This document shows, piece after piece, positions 8,795 through 16,638 of a DNA stretch of 64,000 nt (position 1 is its first letter; the number at the start of each line of letters is the position of its first letter). The stretch comes from Ruegeria lacuscaerulensis. Its GTDB lineage: Bacteria > Pseudomonadota > Alphaproteobacteria > Rhodobacterales > Rhodobacteraceae. The position numbers and the translations under genes were made by a program. The notes beneath the pieces are model-generated. The model did not search any database. It was not told the DNA's origin and worked only from the letters and a program-made list of their open reading frames with translations. The stretch lies in NCBI RefSeq assembly GCF_013034685.1, contig NZ_WQGO01000008.1:103951-167950 (forward strand). Direction: 5' to 3'.

Positions 8795-9790
8795 TCAGTC
8801 GAAGCTCAGCACCAGCTTGCCGGTTGTTTCACCGGCTTCTAGGCGGCGGTGCGCCTCGGCAGCTTGAATAATGGGCAGGGAGGTGACTTTAGGGCGCAGA
8901 ACGCCCCTCTCAAGCAGATCAAACACTGTGGCCATATCCGCGCCAAACTGATCAGGTCGATTGATGAAATAGGTGTATATGTCGCTGACACGGACCGAGA
9001 CGGACTTTTGGAAGTGCTTCGCCAAGTCTTCGGCAAAACTGCCTGTGGGCGGACCGGCAAGAAACCCGAATAGAACGGTTGTGCCCAGAGGTGCCAGTAC
9101 ATCGAGGTCTGATTTCAGGGTATCGCCCCAGATCGGGTTCAGCGTCAGATCCACACCGCGCCCCTCGGTAAGGTCCATCACCCGCGCGGTGACATCCTCG
9201 GTGCGATAGTCGATGACGTGATCGGCGCCCTGATCTTTGGCATATACAACCTTGGCAGTGCTGGTCGAGGCGATTACCGTCATGCCCAGATGCTTGGCAA
9301 CATGCAGGGCCATGGTGCCGACACCCCCGGCTGCCGCGTGAACCAATACCGATTTGCCAGCCGCCGCGCCGCCCAGATTGACCAGCATCTGATAGGCTGT
9401 CATCCCGTTGACGGGGATTGCAGCGGCTGTTTCGAAGTCCACGGTATCGGCCAGCCGAGTGACGTAGGGCGCAGCGATTAGCGAATGGGTACCGTATCCA
9501 CCGGCCCCGATCGGTCCCATCCAAGCCACACGGTCCCCAACAAAAAAGCCTTCGGCACCCTCACCCAGCGCCTCGACCACACCGGCACCTTCGACCCCTG
9601 GTACATGCGGCAGATCGGGCATCATCCCCTCGGGCATCTCACCGCGTCGGATGATCGTGTCGATAAAGTTGACCGCCCCGGCTGAGTTGCGGATCAGGAT
9701 TTCCCCGGCATCGGGGGTCGGGGTCGCCTTGTTGGTCTTAAATAAGACGTCCGGTTTGCCGGTTTGGGTGATTTCCATGGCGAAAGGCAT
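8795..9790 (-). CDS. Zinc-independent MDR family NAD(P)H:quinone oxidoreductase-like protein
   Basis: This medium-chain dehydrogenase/reductase has 331 residues. The N-terminal GroES-like domain (ILIRNSAGAVNFIDTIIRRGEMP) lacks the structural-zinc Cys cluster, and the NADPH-binding fold shows VHAAAGGVGTMALHVAKHLGMTVIAS, the signature of the QOR (zeta-crystallin) branch. It probably reduces quinones or other alkenals with NADPH. It is the first gene of a two-gene minus-strand unit with an SDR-like partner and is divergent from a LysR regulator. An AAGGAG site lies 7 nt before this ATG, and that site is part of a 7-bp hairpin (9800-9818). Confidence 0.9.
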   Translation of the reverse strand: MPFAMEITQTGKPDVLFKTNKATPTPDAGEILIRNSAGAVNFIDTIIRRGEMPEGMMPDLPHVPGVEGAGVVEALGEGAEGFFVGDRVAWMGPIGAGGYGTHSLIAAPYVTRLADTVDFETAAAIPVNGMTAYQMLVNLGGAAAGKSVLVHAAAGGVGTMALHVAKHLGMTVIASTSTAKVVYAKDQGADHVIDYRTEDVTARVMDLTEGRGVDLTLNPIWGDTLKSDLDVLAPLGTTVLFGFLAGPPTGSFAEDLAKHFQKSVSVRVSDIYTYFINRPDQFGADMATVFDLLERGVLRPKVTSLPIIQAAEAHRRLEAGETTGKLVLSFD

Positions 9791-9799
9791 CAGCTATCT

Positions 9800-9818
9800 C
9801 CTTCTGTTGCGCAGAAGG
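9800..9818. promoter_or_regulatory. Perfect 7-5-7 inverted repeat covering the ribosome-binding site of the MDR gene
   Basis: CCTTCTG-ttgcg-CAGAAGG is a perfect inverted repeat. In the MDR mRNA (minus strand) its 3' arm contains the AAGGAG Shine-Dalgarno sequence, so the hairpin could hide the ribosome-binding site. As DNA it lies between divergent genes and could instead be a regulator-binding site. Confidence 0.5.
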
Positions 9819-9881
9819 TAGAGGTCACATCAAGCAATGATAATGATTGATATCAGGAGTTATAATCTCAAAAATAGAATA

Positions 9882-10718
9882 ATGATCTACAACGACCTTG
9901 CCCTTTTTACTGTCGTCGCAAACCATCTGAGCTTTTCCAAGGCTGCAGACGGTCTGGGCATACCGCTCAGCCGGGTCAGCCGCAGGATTGCAGAGTTAGA
10001 AGACCATCTGGGCACCAAACTGTTCGAGCGGACAACCCGGCAGGTTCGCCTGACGGAGGAGGGCCGGCGCCTTCTGGACCGATGCCAGGATCCGATCGAG
10101 GCGTTGCAGGGTGTTGCAGGCTTTACCGACGATACCAGACGCCAGAGTATCCGCATCACGGCACCTCCGCTGGCAGCACGCACAACGATTGGCCCTCGGC
10201 TGTTGGATTTTGCGGAACAGAATCCGGATGTGGCGCTTGAGATGACCACCACCAACATCATGCTGGACTTCTTTCGCGACAATATTGATGTGGCTTTTCG
10301 GGTAGGCCCACTCACCGACTCCAGCCTTGTCGCGAAACGGCTCTGGTCGGTTCCCTACTGCTTTTGTGCCGGACAAGGGTTTATTGGAGAGCGTGGGCTA
10401 AGAGGGTTGATTTCCAGACCGGACTTTCTTGCTTTGCCCGCGCTGACAGCTGGTCAACCCTGGGTGCTAGAGAGCGGGGAAACACTGCACCCGAAGCAAA
10501 CCGCACACAACTTAACCGACCTTGATGTCATTGCGCAGGCCGCCCGTCGAAACCTGGGTGTCGCGATGCTGCCTTCGGATATGGTAAACAGCGATCTAAA
10601 ACGGCTTGAGGTTATAGACACCGTCCCTCTGACGCGGGACATGTTCGCAGTCTATCCCAGCCGCCGTCTGTTGCCCGCACGGATCAGGAAGCTAATTGAT
10701 TTCATGACACCCGGCTGA
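9882..10718 (+). CDS. LysR family transcriptional regulator
   Basis: This LysR-type regulator has 278 residues from the chosen ATG. The winged HTH reads YNDLALFTVVANHLSFSKAADGLGIPLSRVSRRIAELEDHLGTKLFERTTRQVRLTEEG, with an effector-binding domain after about residue 85. Two other in-frame starts lie upstream (positions 9837 and 9843). The downstream ATG is preferred because LysR homology begins at once, although none of them has a strong Shine-Dalgarno. The 5' region is unusually AT-rich. It is divergent from the MDR/SDR pair, which it probably controls, and its stop lies 2 bp from that of the convergent SDR gene downstream. Confidence 0.9.
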   Translation: MIYNDLALFTVVANHLSFSKAADGLGIPLSRVSRRIAELEDHLGTKLFERTTRQVRLTEEGRRLLDRCQDPIEALQGVAGFTDDTRRQSIRITAPPLAARTTIGPRLLDFAEQNPDVALEMTTTNIMLDFFRDNIDVAFRVGPLTDSSLVAKRLWSVPYCFCAGQGFIGERGLRGLISRPDFLALPALTAGQPWVLESGETLHPKQTAHNLTDLDVIAQAARRNLGVAMLPSDMVNSDLKRLEVIDTVPLTRDMFAVYPSRRLLPARIRKLIDFMTPG

Positions 10719-10720
10719 AC

Positions 10721-11416
10721 CTACCAATCAATTGCAACACCATCGCGAAAGAACCCTCCGGTCGGGCCGCCTTTCGGCAAGGTCGCTGCCCAGACGACTC
10801 CTTTGGCCCCTTCGGAAATCGGACGTCCCCCGCCGCCCATATCCGTGGCAACCCAACCGGGGCACACGGCGTTGACGAGAATGCCTTGAGGTTTCAACTC
10901 AGCGGCGGTCTTGAGGGTCAACGCGTTCAACGCCGCTTTGGACACGCCATAGCCGGGTGTGCCGGCACTCATGCTGGTCAGCGACCCCGCGCCAGAGGAC
11001 ACATTGACGATCCGGGCTGCCGCACCTCGTTGCAACAGTGGCACCGCCGCGATCGTCGTCTCCCATGGGCCGAAAAGGTTCGTATCGAATGCTTGCCGGA
11101 CCCTGTCCAGATCGGCGTGGTGAACCTGTTGGTCGGTGTCATAATCCACGCCCGCGTTGTTCACCAGAACATCAAGGCGACCATAGACCGATTCAATCGT
11201 CAAAAAGAAAGCGGCAGCAACAGAGTCCGGATTAGAGACATCCAGTTGCAACGCTTCCGCCCCATATCCGATCTCATCCGCAGCAGCCTGCCCTTTTGCC
11301 AGATCGCGCGCACCCATCAGGACCTTCATCCCATGGTCTCGGGCCAATTGAAGGGAGACTTCTTTACCAATACCGCGATTGGCTCCGGTCACGAGTGCGA
11401 TACGCTGACTGGTCAT
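10721..11416 (-). CDS. SDR family NAD(P)-dependent oxidoreductase
   Basis: A classical short-chain dehydrogenase of 231 residues. The cofactor motif is LVTGANRGIG, followed by NNAGVD, the catalytic Ser in IVNVSSGAG, YGVSK (YxxxK) and VNAVCPGWVATDMGG. The frame stays open for 21 more codons upstream, but the start at 11416 is chosen because a strong GAAGGAG site lies just before it and the Rossmann motif follows at the normal distance. It is the last gene of a minus-strand group, 10 bp after the NTF2-like gene. The C-terminal PKGGPTGGFFRDGVAIDW resembles SDRs annotated as carbonyl reductases. The substrate is unknown. Confidence 0.9.
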   Translation of the reverse strand: MTSQRIALVTGANRGIGKEVSLQLARDHGMKVLMGARDLAKGQAAADEIGYGAEALQLDVSNPDSVAAAFFLTIESVYGRLDVLVNNAGVDYDTDQQVHHADLDRVRQAFDTNLFGPWETTIAAVPLLQRGAAARIVNVSSGAGSLTSMSAGTPGYGVSKAALNALTLKTAAELKPQGILVNAVCPGWVATDMGGGGRPISEGAKGVVWAATLPKGGPTGGFFRDGVAIDW

Positions 11417-11426
11417 GGTTACTCCT

Positions 11427-11936
11427 TCAATTCGCCTCGGCCGCGCGCTGGCCGGCAAGTGCCACAAGCCCACGGTCACCGGATTCCCAGATTGCCGTCA
11501 TGGTCATCGATGTGACAACCCAGCGGTTGTCCGACTTCTCAAGCTCATAGTCATAACGACCACCAAGAACCCACAAGCCGTCATCAAGACGATGGGTTGC
11601 TGTGAAATCCGCCTGTGCCGTCGCAGATGTATCGGACAGGGAGGTGACGGTGTGATTGGTCACCATATGGTGCGTCGCGTCGAAACCGGGCAGAAAGGCG
11701 GACCATCCAGCTATAAGCTCGTCGGCGGGTTGTGTTACTGGGTCTCCGCCCCAGAGGCTGGTATAATCCGTCGTGACGGTATCGGAAAACGCGCCGCGCA
11801 CGCGGGCCCAGTCGTGGCGGTCAGCACCTGCCGCGATGTCGGTAATGGCAGTCGAGATATCCGCTTGTTGTTCAGCAAAAGCCGCGGATCCGATCATAGA
11901 GACGGCCGCAAGGGTCGATGTGAGTTTTCTACGCAT
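11427..11936 (-). CDS. Exported NTF2-like/SnoaL-type protein
   Basis: This 169-residue protein has a signal peptide (about residues 1-21: RRK start, hydrophobic core, AAFAEQQ cleavage region) followed by a cone-shaped NTF2-like domain. It shows the typical start (ADISTAITDIAAGADRHDWARVRGAFSDTVTTDYTSLWGG) and the beta-sheet end with TATHRLDDGLWVLGGRYDYELEKSDNRW. NTF2-like proteins range from small hydrolases and isomerases to ligand-binding proteins, so no reaction is assigned. It lies between an exported alpha/beta hydrolase (60 bp upstream) and an SDR (10 bp downstream), probably in one transcript. Confidence 0.85.
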   Translation of the reverse strand: MRRKLTSTLAAVSMIGSAAFAEQQADISTAITDIAAGADRHDWARVRGAFSDTVTTDYTSLWGGDPVTQPADELIAGWSAFLPGFDATHHMVTNHTVTSLSDTSATAQADFTATHRLDDGLWVLGGRYDYELEKSDNRWVVTSMTMTAIWESGDRGLVALAGQRAAEAN

Positions 11937-11996
11937 GAGGATGCTCCGAATAGATGAGGGTGGACGCCGAACGATTGCTCGGCGTCCGGACAGGGC

Positions 11997-12950
11997 TTAG
12001 TTGCTCGAACCGGCGCGGAAGTGGTCAGCGACGGTATCCGCCGCGTGAGTGACATTCTCAGGGTTGTCGTAGAAGTCGAACTGCGTGACATCCTCCAGCC
12101 ATTGCGCGGTCGCCTCGCCTGCAAAGCCGGCAAGGAAGGTCTGCACGCCCTGTGGGATCGCCGCGCTTTCCGAATGCACAATGGCCAGTGGCTTATCCAA
12201 ACGCTGCGGATTGTCGGCGGGGTGATAGGTCAGCCAACCTTCCCAGCCCGCATTGTTCCATTTGTCATCGTATTCGGGGATCGCGCCACGGTCGGCCTCA
12301 TAGTAGTATCCGCCGATTGGCATCAGCACGCCCTCGGCACCCTCGGGCCCTGCGGCAGGAATGATCTGGCCGCCAGCGGCCTCGGCGGCATGGGACACTT
12401 CAATCAGCCCTGCGACACCTTCTGCACCGCCATAAACCGCCTCAACGATCTGGGCGTTCTGCAACCAAGGTGCAACCAGACCCAGCCGCTGAACCAGCGG
12501 ATTGCCAGAGACTGCATCGACCATGTACCCGGCCGAGGCACAAATCCCCAGACCGTTGATGTGGTCGGCATCTACTTCGGGCAAGGTCGCGACGAATGCA
12601 ATCGCGGCTTGGATGTCCGATGTCTTGGCCTCGGGGCTTTCAACAAAGCGCACGTTGTTCGGCAGATCACCCGATTTGCCCCAACCGCGGAAATCGAAGG
12701 TGAAGGCCGCAAAACCGCGTTCGGCCATCTCGCGGGCATAGTTGGCGGGCATCTGTTCCTGAACCGAGGTCCAGGCCCCGGTCACGACGACGGTCGGCAG
12801 CGGCTCGGTTCCGCGCTCTTCCGGCAAATACAATGTGCCGGACATGGTGGCGCCTTCGTTCTCAAAGGTGACGGTGCGGGTTTCCACCTGCGCAACGGCG
12901 GCTGTCGACGCCATCAACGCGGCAGCAGTGTTCATAGCAAGGGTGTTCAT
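11997..12950 (-). CDS. Exported alpha/beta hydrolase with Cys nucleophile motif (dienelactone hydrolase-like)
   Basis: This hydrolase has 317 residues. The start at 12950 is preferred over one 16 codons upstream because a GGGAGA site precedes it and the sequence then reads as a signal peptide (NTAAALMASTAAVAQ). The fold shows TVVVTGAWTSVQEQMPANYA, FDFRGWGKSG, and the nucleophile elbow GLGICASAGY, where the nucleophile position is Cys as in dienelactone-hydrolase relatives rather than Ser. It resembles the hydrolase at 52426-53370, pointing to paralogues. It is the first gene of the hydrolase-NTF2-SDR group and lies downstream of an AraC regulator that may control it. Confidence 0.85.
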   Translation of the reverse strand: MNTLAMNTAAALMASTAAVAQVETRTVTFENEGATMSGTLYLPEERGTEPLPTVVVTGAWTSVQEQMPANYAREMAERGFAAFTFDFRGWGKSGDLPNNVRFVESPEAKTSDIQAAIAFVATLPEVDADHINGLGICASAGYMVDAVSGNPLVQRLGLVAPWLQNAQIVEAVYGGAEGVAGLIEVSHAAEAAGGQIIPAAGPEGAEGVLMPIGGYYYEADRGAIPEYDDKWNNAGWEGWLTYHPADNPQRLDKPLAIVHSESAAIPQGVQTFLAGFAGEATAQWLEDVTQFDFYDNPENVTHAADTVADHFRAGSSN

Positions 12951-13063
12951 AGCGGTATCTCCCAAAATCTGTCTGGATGGGCATACGCCCAATGACACCT
13001 GAGATACGACGCCGGCGGCAGGGATACTTGCACCGGACTGCCGCGTTTTTGAAAGATTCTGCT

Positions 13064-13951
13064 TCAGAGAGCCCGCGCTGCACGGAACGCGCGCGGGGTC
13101 TGGCCCACCACCTGTTTGAAACTGCGCGTGAAATGCGCCTGATCCGAGAACCCGCAGGCCAAAGCGATGTCGCCCAGAGGGCGCGCTGGGTCTTCGATCA
13201 TCTTCATCGCCTGCTCGACCCGGTAGGCCATGACATATTGCATGGGGGTCGAGCCCAGCGTTTCCTTGAACACCCGCGCGAAATGCGAGGGGCTCATGCC
13301 TGCCTCAGACGCCAATTGATCGACGGTGATCGTTTGGTCCAAACGGTCCTGCACATAGGCCAGCACCCGTTGGTAGTGCTGAGAGGTAAAGCGCGAGGAC
13401 AGCTCAACCTCTTCGGCGCGGCGTTTGCCGTATTTCTGCAGCAGTTTGACCAGAAAAACCCGGCTCATGGCTTCGAACATCACCGCCGAGGACATATCGT
13501 CGGTCGCAAGCGCGTCGCGCAGGATGACGCCCGCAGCACATAGGTCAGGATCAGAAAACTGCGGCTGGTCGTGAAACTGCTCCGGGGCCAGCAGCATACC
13601 AAGTTCAGACTGCGCAAATCGCTGAACCTTGTCCGGATGCAAAGTAATCACGATCACGTCGGACTGCCCGTACCACCGCCAACCCGACCGCATGCCTGCC
13701 GGGGTCACGATGACCTCATCCTTGCAAAAGGTGAAATCCCGCAGCGTGCCGTCCCGCCAGTTTTGCACGCGATGCCCCTTTTCCTGCAGGTTCAGAAGGA
13801 CGTGGTGTTCCGAAAACACCTCTTCCGGCATCCGATCGGGTTCGGCGCGAAAATACCGCACTGACATCAAACCTGCCGCCGAAGGGCGCTGCATCGCATC
13901 GCTGTTCAGCAACGGTTCTGACGGGTAGATATCAGCGTATCTTAGGGGCAA
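13064..13951 (-). CDS. AraC family transcriptional regulator (TTG start)
   Basis: This 295-residue regulator has a cupin-like N-terminal sensor (HHVLLNLQEKGHRVQNWRDGTL, VIVTPAGMRSGWRW) and two C-terminal HTH motifs (ITVDQLASEAGMSPSHFARVFKETLGSTPMQYV, LGDIALACGFSDQAHFTRSFKQVVGQTPRAFR). The TTG start is chosen because GGAG lies 7 nt upstream, while the alternative ATGs at 13894 and 13867 have no visible Shine-Dalgarno. An in-frame stop lies a little upstream. It is encoded just upstream of the hydrolase-NTF2-SDR group on the same strand, so it may activate that group. Confidence 0.9.
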   Translation of the reverse strand: MPLRYADIYPSEPLLNSDAMQRPSAAGLMSVRYFRAEPDRMPEEVFSEHHVLLNLQEKGHRVQNWRDGTLRDFTFCKDEVIVTPAGMRSGWRWYGQSDVIVITLHPDKVQRFAQSELGMLLAPEQFHDQPQFSDPDLCAAGVILRDALATDDMSSAVMFEAMSRVFLVKLLQKYGKRRAEEVELSSRFTSQHYQRVLAYVQDRLDQTITVDQLASEAGMSPSHFARVFKETLGSTPMQYVMAYRVEQAMKMIEDPARPLGDIALACGFSDQAHFTRSFKQVVGQTPRAFRAARAL

Positions 13952-14002
13952 AGAGCGGCTCCGGCTGGCACTATTCGATATGTGGGGTCTGCGCGCGCAG
14001 GG

Positions 14003-14899
14003 TCAAACGCTTTGCTGGCGCTTTATGTGGTCGATGAACAGCCTTAGGGGCATCATGGATTTATACTCGCGTGGGAAATACATGAAAAAGCCAGGGGTGG
14101 GTCCCAAGTGGTCGTCCAGAACCGGTTGTAACTCTCCCGCAGCGATCTGGGTGCCGACATAGGCCTTGAATGTATAGGCGAGGCCCAGCCCTCGCTTAGC
14201 CAGATCGACGGAGGCTGGAAGGGCGTTGGCGATCAGGTTGCCCTGCACATCGACGTCATACCCTCCCTCGCTCGATTGAAAACTCCACGGCGCAATCTGG
14301 CCCGAGGATTGAAACCGGTAGCGGATACAAGTATGCCCCAGAAGATCACGTGGTGTGTCCGGGATGCCTCGTGCCGCCAAGTAGTCCGGACTGCCGACAA
14401 CGGTCACCGGAAGCGGCGGCGTCAACCGCACTGCCACCATATCCTGCGCCACACGATCCCCCAGACGGAAACCGGCGTGCAGCTCTTCGCCCAGTATGTC
14501 TGACAGCGCATCCGTTAGCGACAGCTCCAACTCGATCTCGGGATACGCGGCGCAGAAACTGTTGAGGATCGGACCAACAAAGAGGTGATAGGCAAACTCC
14601 GGCATCGCCAGTTTCAACGTGCCCCGCGCGGCGTGACCGGTGCTGCGCGCGCTTTCGACGGCCTCAGAGAGTTGATCAAAGGCAGGCCCAGCGCCACGGA
14701 TCAGGGCGCGTCCGGCCTCGGTCAGGCTGATCGAGCGTGTTGTCCGAATGAAAAGCGCGGTGCCCAACTGATCTTCCAACGATTTCAATTGATGGCTAAC
14801 GGTTGACGGCTTGATACCCAGCGCCTCGGCCGCAGCACGTAGCGATCCGTGGCGCGCGATGGCCGTAAAGATTTCAAGCGTGGCAAGTGGCAGGCGCAT
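14003..14899 (-). CDS. LysR family transcriptional regulator
   Basis: This 298-residue LysR-type regulator has the HTH MRLPLATLEIFTAIARHGSL-RAAAEALGIKPSTVSHQLKSLEDQLGTALFIRTTRSISLTEAG and a periplasmic-binding-like effector domain (HLFVGPILNSFCAAYPEIELELSLTDAL). Two tandem ATG codons exist. The second (14899) is preferred because GGAG lies 5 nt before it. It is divergent from the NTF2/flavodoxin operon at 15020-16526, its likely target. Confidence 0.92.
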   Translation of the reverse strand: MRLPLATLEIFTAIARHGSLRAAAEALGIKPSTVSHQLKSLEDQLGTALFIRTTRSISLTEAGRALIRGAGPAFDQLSEAVESARSTGHAARGTLKLAMPEFAYHLFVGPILNSFCAAYPEIELELSLTDALSDILGEELHAGFRLGDRVAQDMVAVRLTPPLPVTVVGSPDYLAARGIPDTPRDLLGHTCIRYRFQSSGQIAPWSFQSSEGGYDVDVQGNLIANALPASVDLAKRGLGLAYTFKAYVGTQIAAGELQPVLDDHLGPTPGFFMYFPREYKSMMPLRLFIDHIKRQQSV

Positions 14900-15019
14900 C
14901 ATATCTCCGAGCTACCTCATTATTCGATATGATACATGAAAGTAATGCCAGTTTGGTTAATTATCACGCGCTATGAAAATTATTAACTTTGTGTCACCAC
15001 GTATTCAGGAGGACACAAG

Positions 15020-15514
15020 ATGAACACTCTGACCAAAGTTGCTGCCCTCACCGCTGCTCTGATCACAGGAGAGATCGCCATGGCCGCATCCCCCGAAGAC
15101 AATATCAAGGTCGTACAGGACTTCTTCGCCGCCTATGGCGCCAACGATCTGAACGGCATCGCAGCCGTGATGGACGAGAACGTAAAATGGCACATCCCGG
15201 GCCGCCATCCCTTGTCCGGAACCAAGACCGGTCGGGATGAAGTACTGGCGTTTTTTGAACAGCTGGGCACCGCCAGATTTCAGGCCGAACCCATCTATTT
15301 CGGAGCGGATGAGACCCATGTGGTTGATATCCACCGCGGCTGGTCGAACGCCGACGGCAAACCGAATGTCGATACGACCTGGGCGCTCGTCTACAGGATC
15401 GAGAATGGCAAGATCGTCGAGGCAACCAACCTGTCCGCCGATCAGGATGCGGCAAACACGTTTTTCTGGTCCCAGTACTCGCTGGCTCCGGTCCCTGAGC
15501 GGCTGGCCAAGTGA
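15020..15514 (+). CDS. Exported NTF2-like (SnoaL/ketosteroid isomerase-type) protein
   Basis: This 164-residue protein has a signal peptide (about 1-22, ending AMAAS) and an NTF2-like domain: EDNIKVVQDFFAAYGANDLNGIAAVMDENVKWHIPGRHPLSGTKTGRDEVLAFFEQL, then DVHRGWS-type strands and TWALVYRIENGKIVEA. Residues such as the Trp-His pair in VKWHIPG are typical of the SnoaL-like subgroup. It has an AGGAGG ribosome-binding site. It is the first gene of a three-gene operon, and its stop overlaps the GTG start of the next gene. Confidence 0.87.
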   Translation: MNTLTKVAALTAALITGEIAMAASPEDNIKVVQDFFAAYGANDLNGIAAVMDENVKWHIPGRHPLSGTKTGRDEVLAFFEQLGTARFQAEPIYFGADETHVVDIHRGWSNADGKPNVDTTWALVYRIENGKIVEATNLSADQDAANTFFWSQYSLAPVPERLAK

Positions 15515-15927
15515 ACTATCAACAGGTGATTCAAGTGACCGATTACCCCGAAATCCGCGGTTTCATCGCCGACTGGTTTGCCCGGTTCGACAGGCTGGAT
15601 CCGATCGACGCGTTCCTGCCTGACCTCCATCCAGACGTAGAGTGGGATACGCCTGACATCGACACCGCACTTGGCGGACATGACCGGGTGCGGGCCTGGT
15701 ATCGGGTCGTGTTGAAAACCTTGCAGCGCCCGACCGAGCATCACGTCAGCAAGATCGTAGTCAAACCCGGTGCCGCACAGTTCGAACTTCTGTTTCGCGC
15801 CACGACCGTTGCGGGCGACCTCATTGAAGCCAGCGTTCAGGAAGACTGGCGCTTTGAAACCCGACCCGATGGCCGCCCGCTGATCACCCACTATTCCGCA
15901 AAATTCTTGCAAGAGGCTGATACATGA
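15511..15927 (+). CDS. NTF2-like protein, GTG start, translationally coupled
   Basis: A 138-residue cytoplasmic NTF2-like protein. It contains FIADWFARFDRLDPIDAFLPDLHPDVEWDTPDIDTALGGHDRVRAWY and the strand pair EASVQEDWRFETRPDGRPLITHYSAKF. It starts with GTG in a GTGA overlap with the preceding stop and ends in an ATGA overlap with the flavodoxin-fold gene, so the three genes are made from one message in coupled fashion. With the exported NTF2-like partner next door, the pair may be related by duplication. Function unknown. Confidence 0.8.
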   Translation: MNYQQVIQVTDYPEIRGFIADWFARFDRLDPIDAFLPDLHPDVEWDTPDIDTALGGHDRVRAWYRVVLKTLQRPTEHHVSKIVVKPGAAQFELLFRATTVAGDLIEASVQEDWRFETRPDGRPLITHYSAKFLQEADT

Positions 15928-16526
15928 AAACCCTCGTACTGACCGCCCATCCGGACCTGAGCAAATCGCGAATCAACCGCGCATGGTTCGACGCACTCTC
16001 TGATGTTTCGAACGTGACGACCCGAGATCTAACCGCCATTGGTGGTGCCGAGATGCGTTTTGACACAGAAGCCGAACAGGCCCTCTTGCTGGCGCATGAC
16101 CGGATCGTGTTTCAATTTCCATTCTACTGGTATTCCGCACCGCCGGTGATGAAGGCTTGGATGGATCAGGTGCTGAACTATGGGTTCGCTTACGGGCCGG
16201 GCGGGGACCGGTTGAAGGGGCGCGAGCTGTTGATCCTCGTCTCAACCGGTGGCCCGGAGCACAGCTATCACGCAGGTGGATACAACAACTTCTCCATGGC
16301 TGAGTTTCTGAAACCGTTCCAACAGACGGCGAACCTGGCAGGCATGACATATCTACGCCCGTTCGTGGCTCACGGCATGGCGGTGGCAACTCAGGATCAG
16401 ATTGACGAGAATGTGCCCCATATGCTGGCTTATTTGAGTGATCCCGAACTGGATCCAAGAGTGAGACAAGCCCGATTGCTCAAGCAACTAGAAGACGACC
16501 CCTCGCTGGCGGCGGCGGTGAGCTGA
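15924..16526 (+). CDS. Flavodoxin-fold NAD(P)H dehydrogenase (quinone) family protein (KefF/MdaB-like)
   Basis: A 200-residue FMN-dependent reductase of the Flavodoxin_2 family. It has the FMN-phosphate loop region TAHPDLSKSRINRAWFDAL, the hallmark FQFPFYWYSAPPVMKAWMDQVLNYGFAYG and the STGGPEHSYHAGGYNNFSM loop. Members carry out two-electron reduction of quinones and other electrophiles or regulate Kef potassium efflux. No kef gene is adjacent, so a quinone or electrophile reductase role is more likely. It is last in the LysR-linked operon, with an ATGA overlap to the previous gene. Confidence 0.88.
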   Translation: MKTLVLTAHPDLSKSRINRAWFDALSDVSNVTTRDLTAIGGAEMRFDTEAEQALLLAHDRIVFQFPFYWYSAPPVMKAWMDQVLNYGFAYGPGGDRLKGRELLILVSTGGPEHSYHAGGYNNFSMAEFLKPFQQTANLAGMTYLRPFVAHGMAVATQDQIDENVPHMLAYLSDPELDPRVRQARLLKQLEDDPSLAAAVS

Positions 16527-16638
16527 AGCCGACGGATCCCGCGTCTGGCAGAAAGGCATGAGTTTTTCAGCCGGCGTGGGTTCTTTCGTGACCAATGACA
16601 GCTAAAGTATCAGCGCGGAACAAGAGTGTGAGACCACG

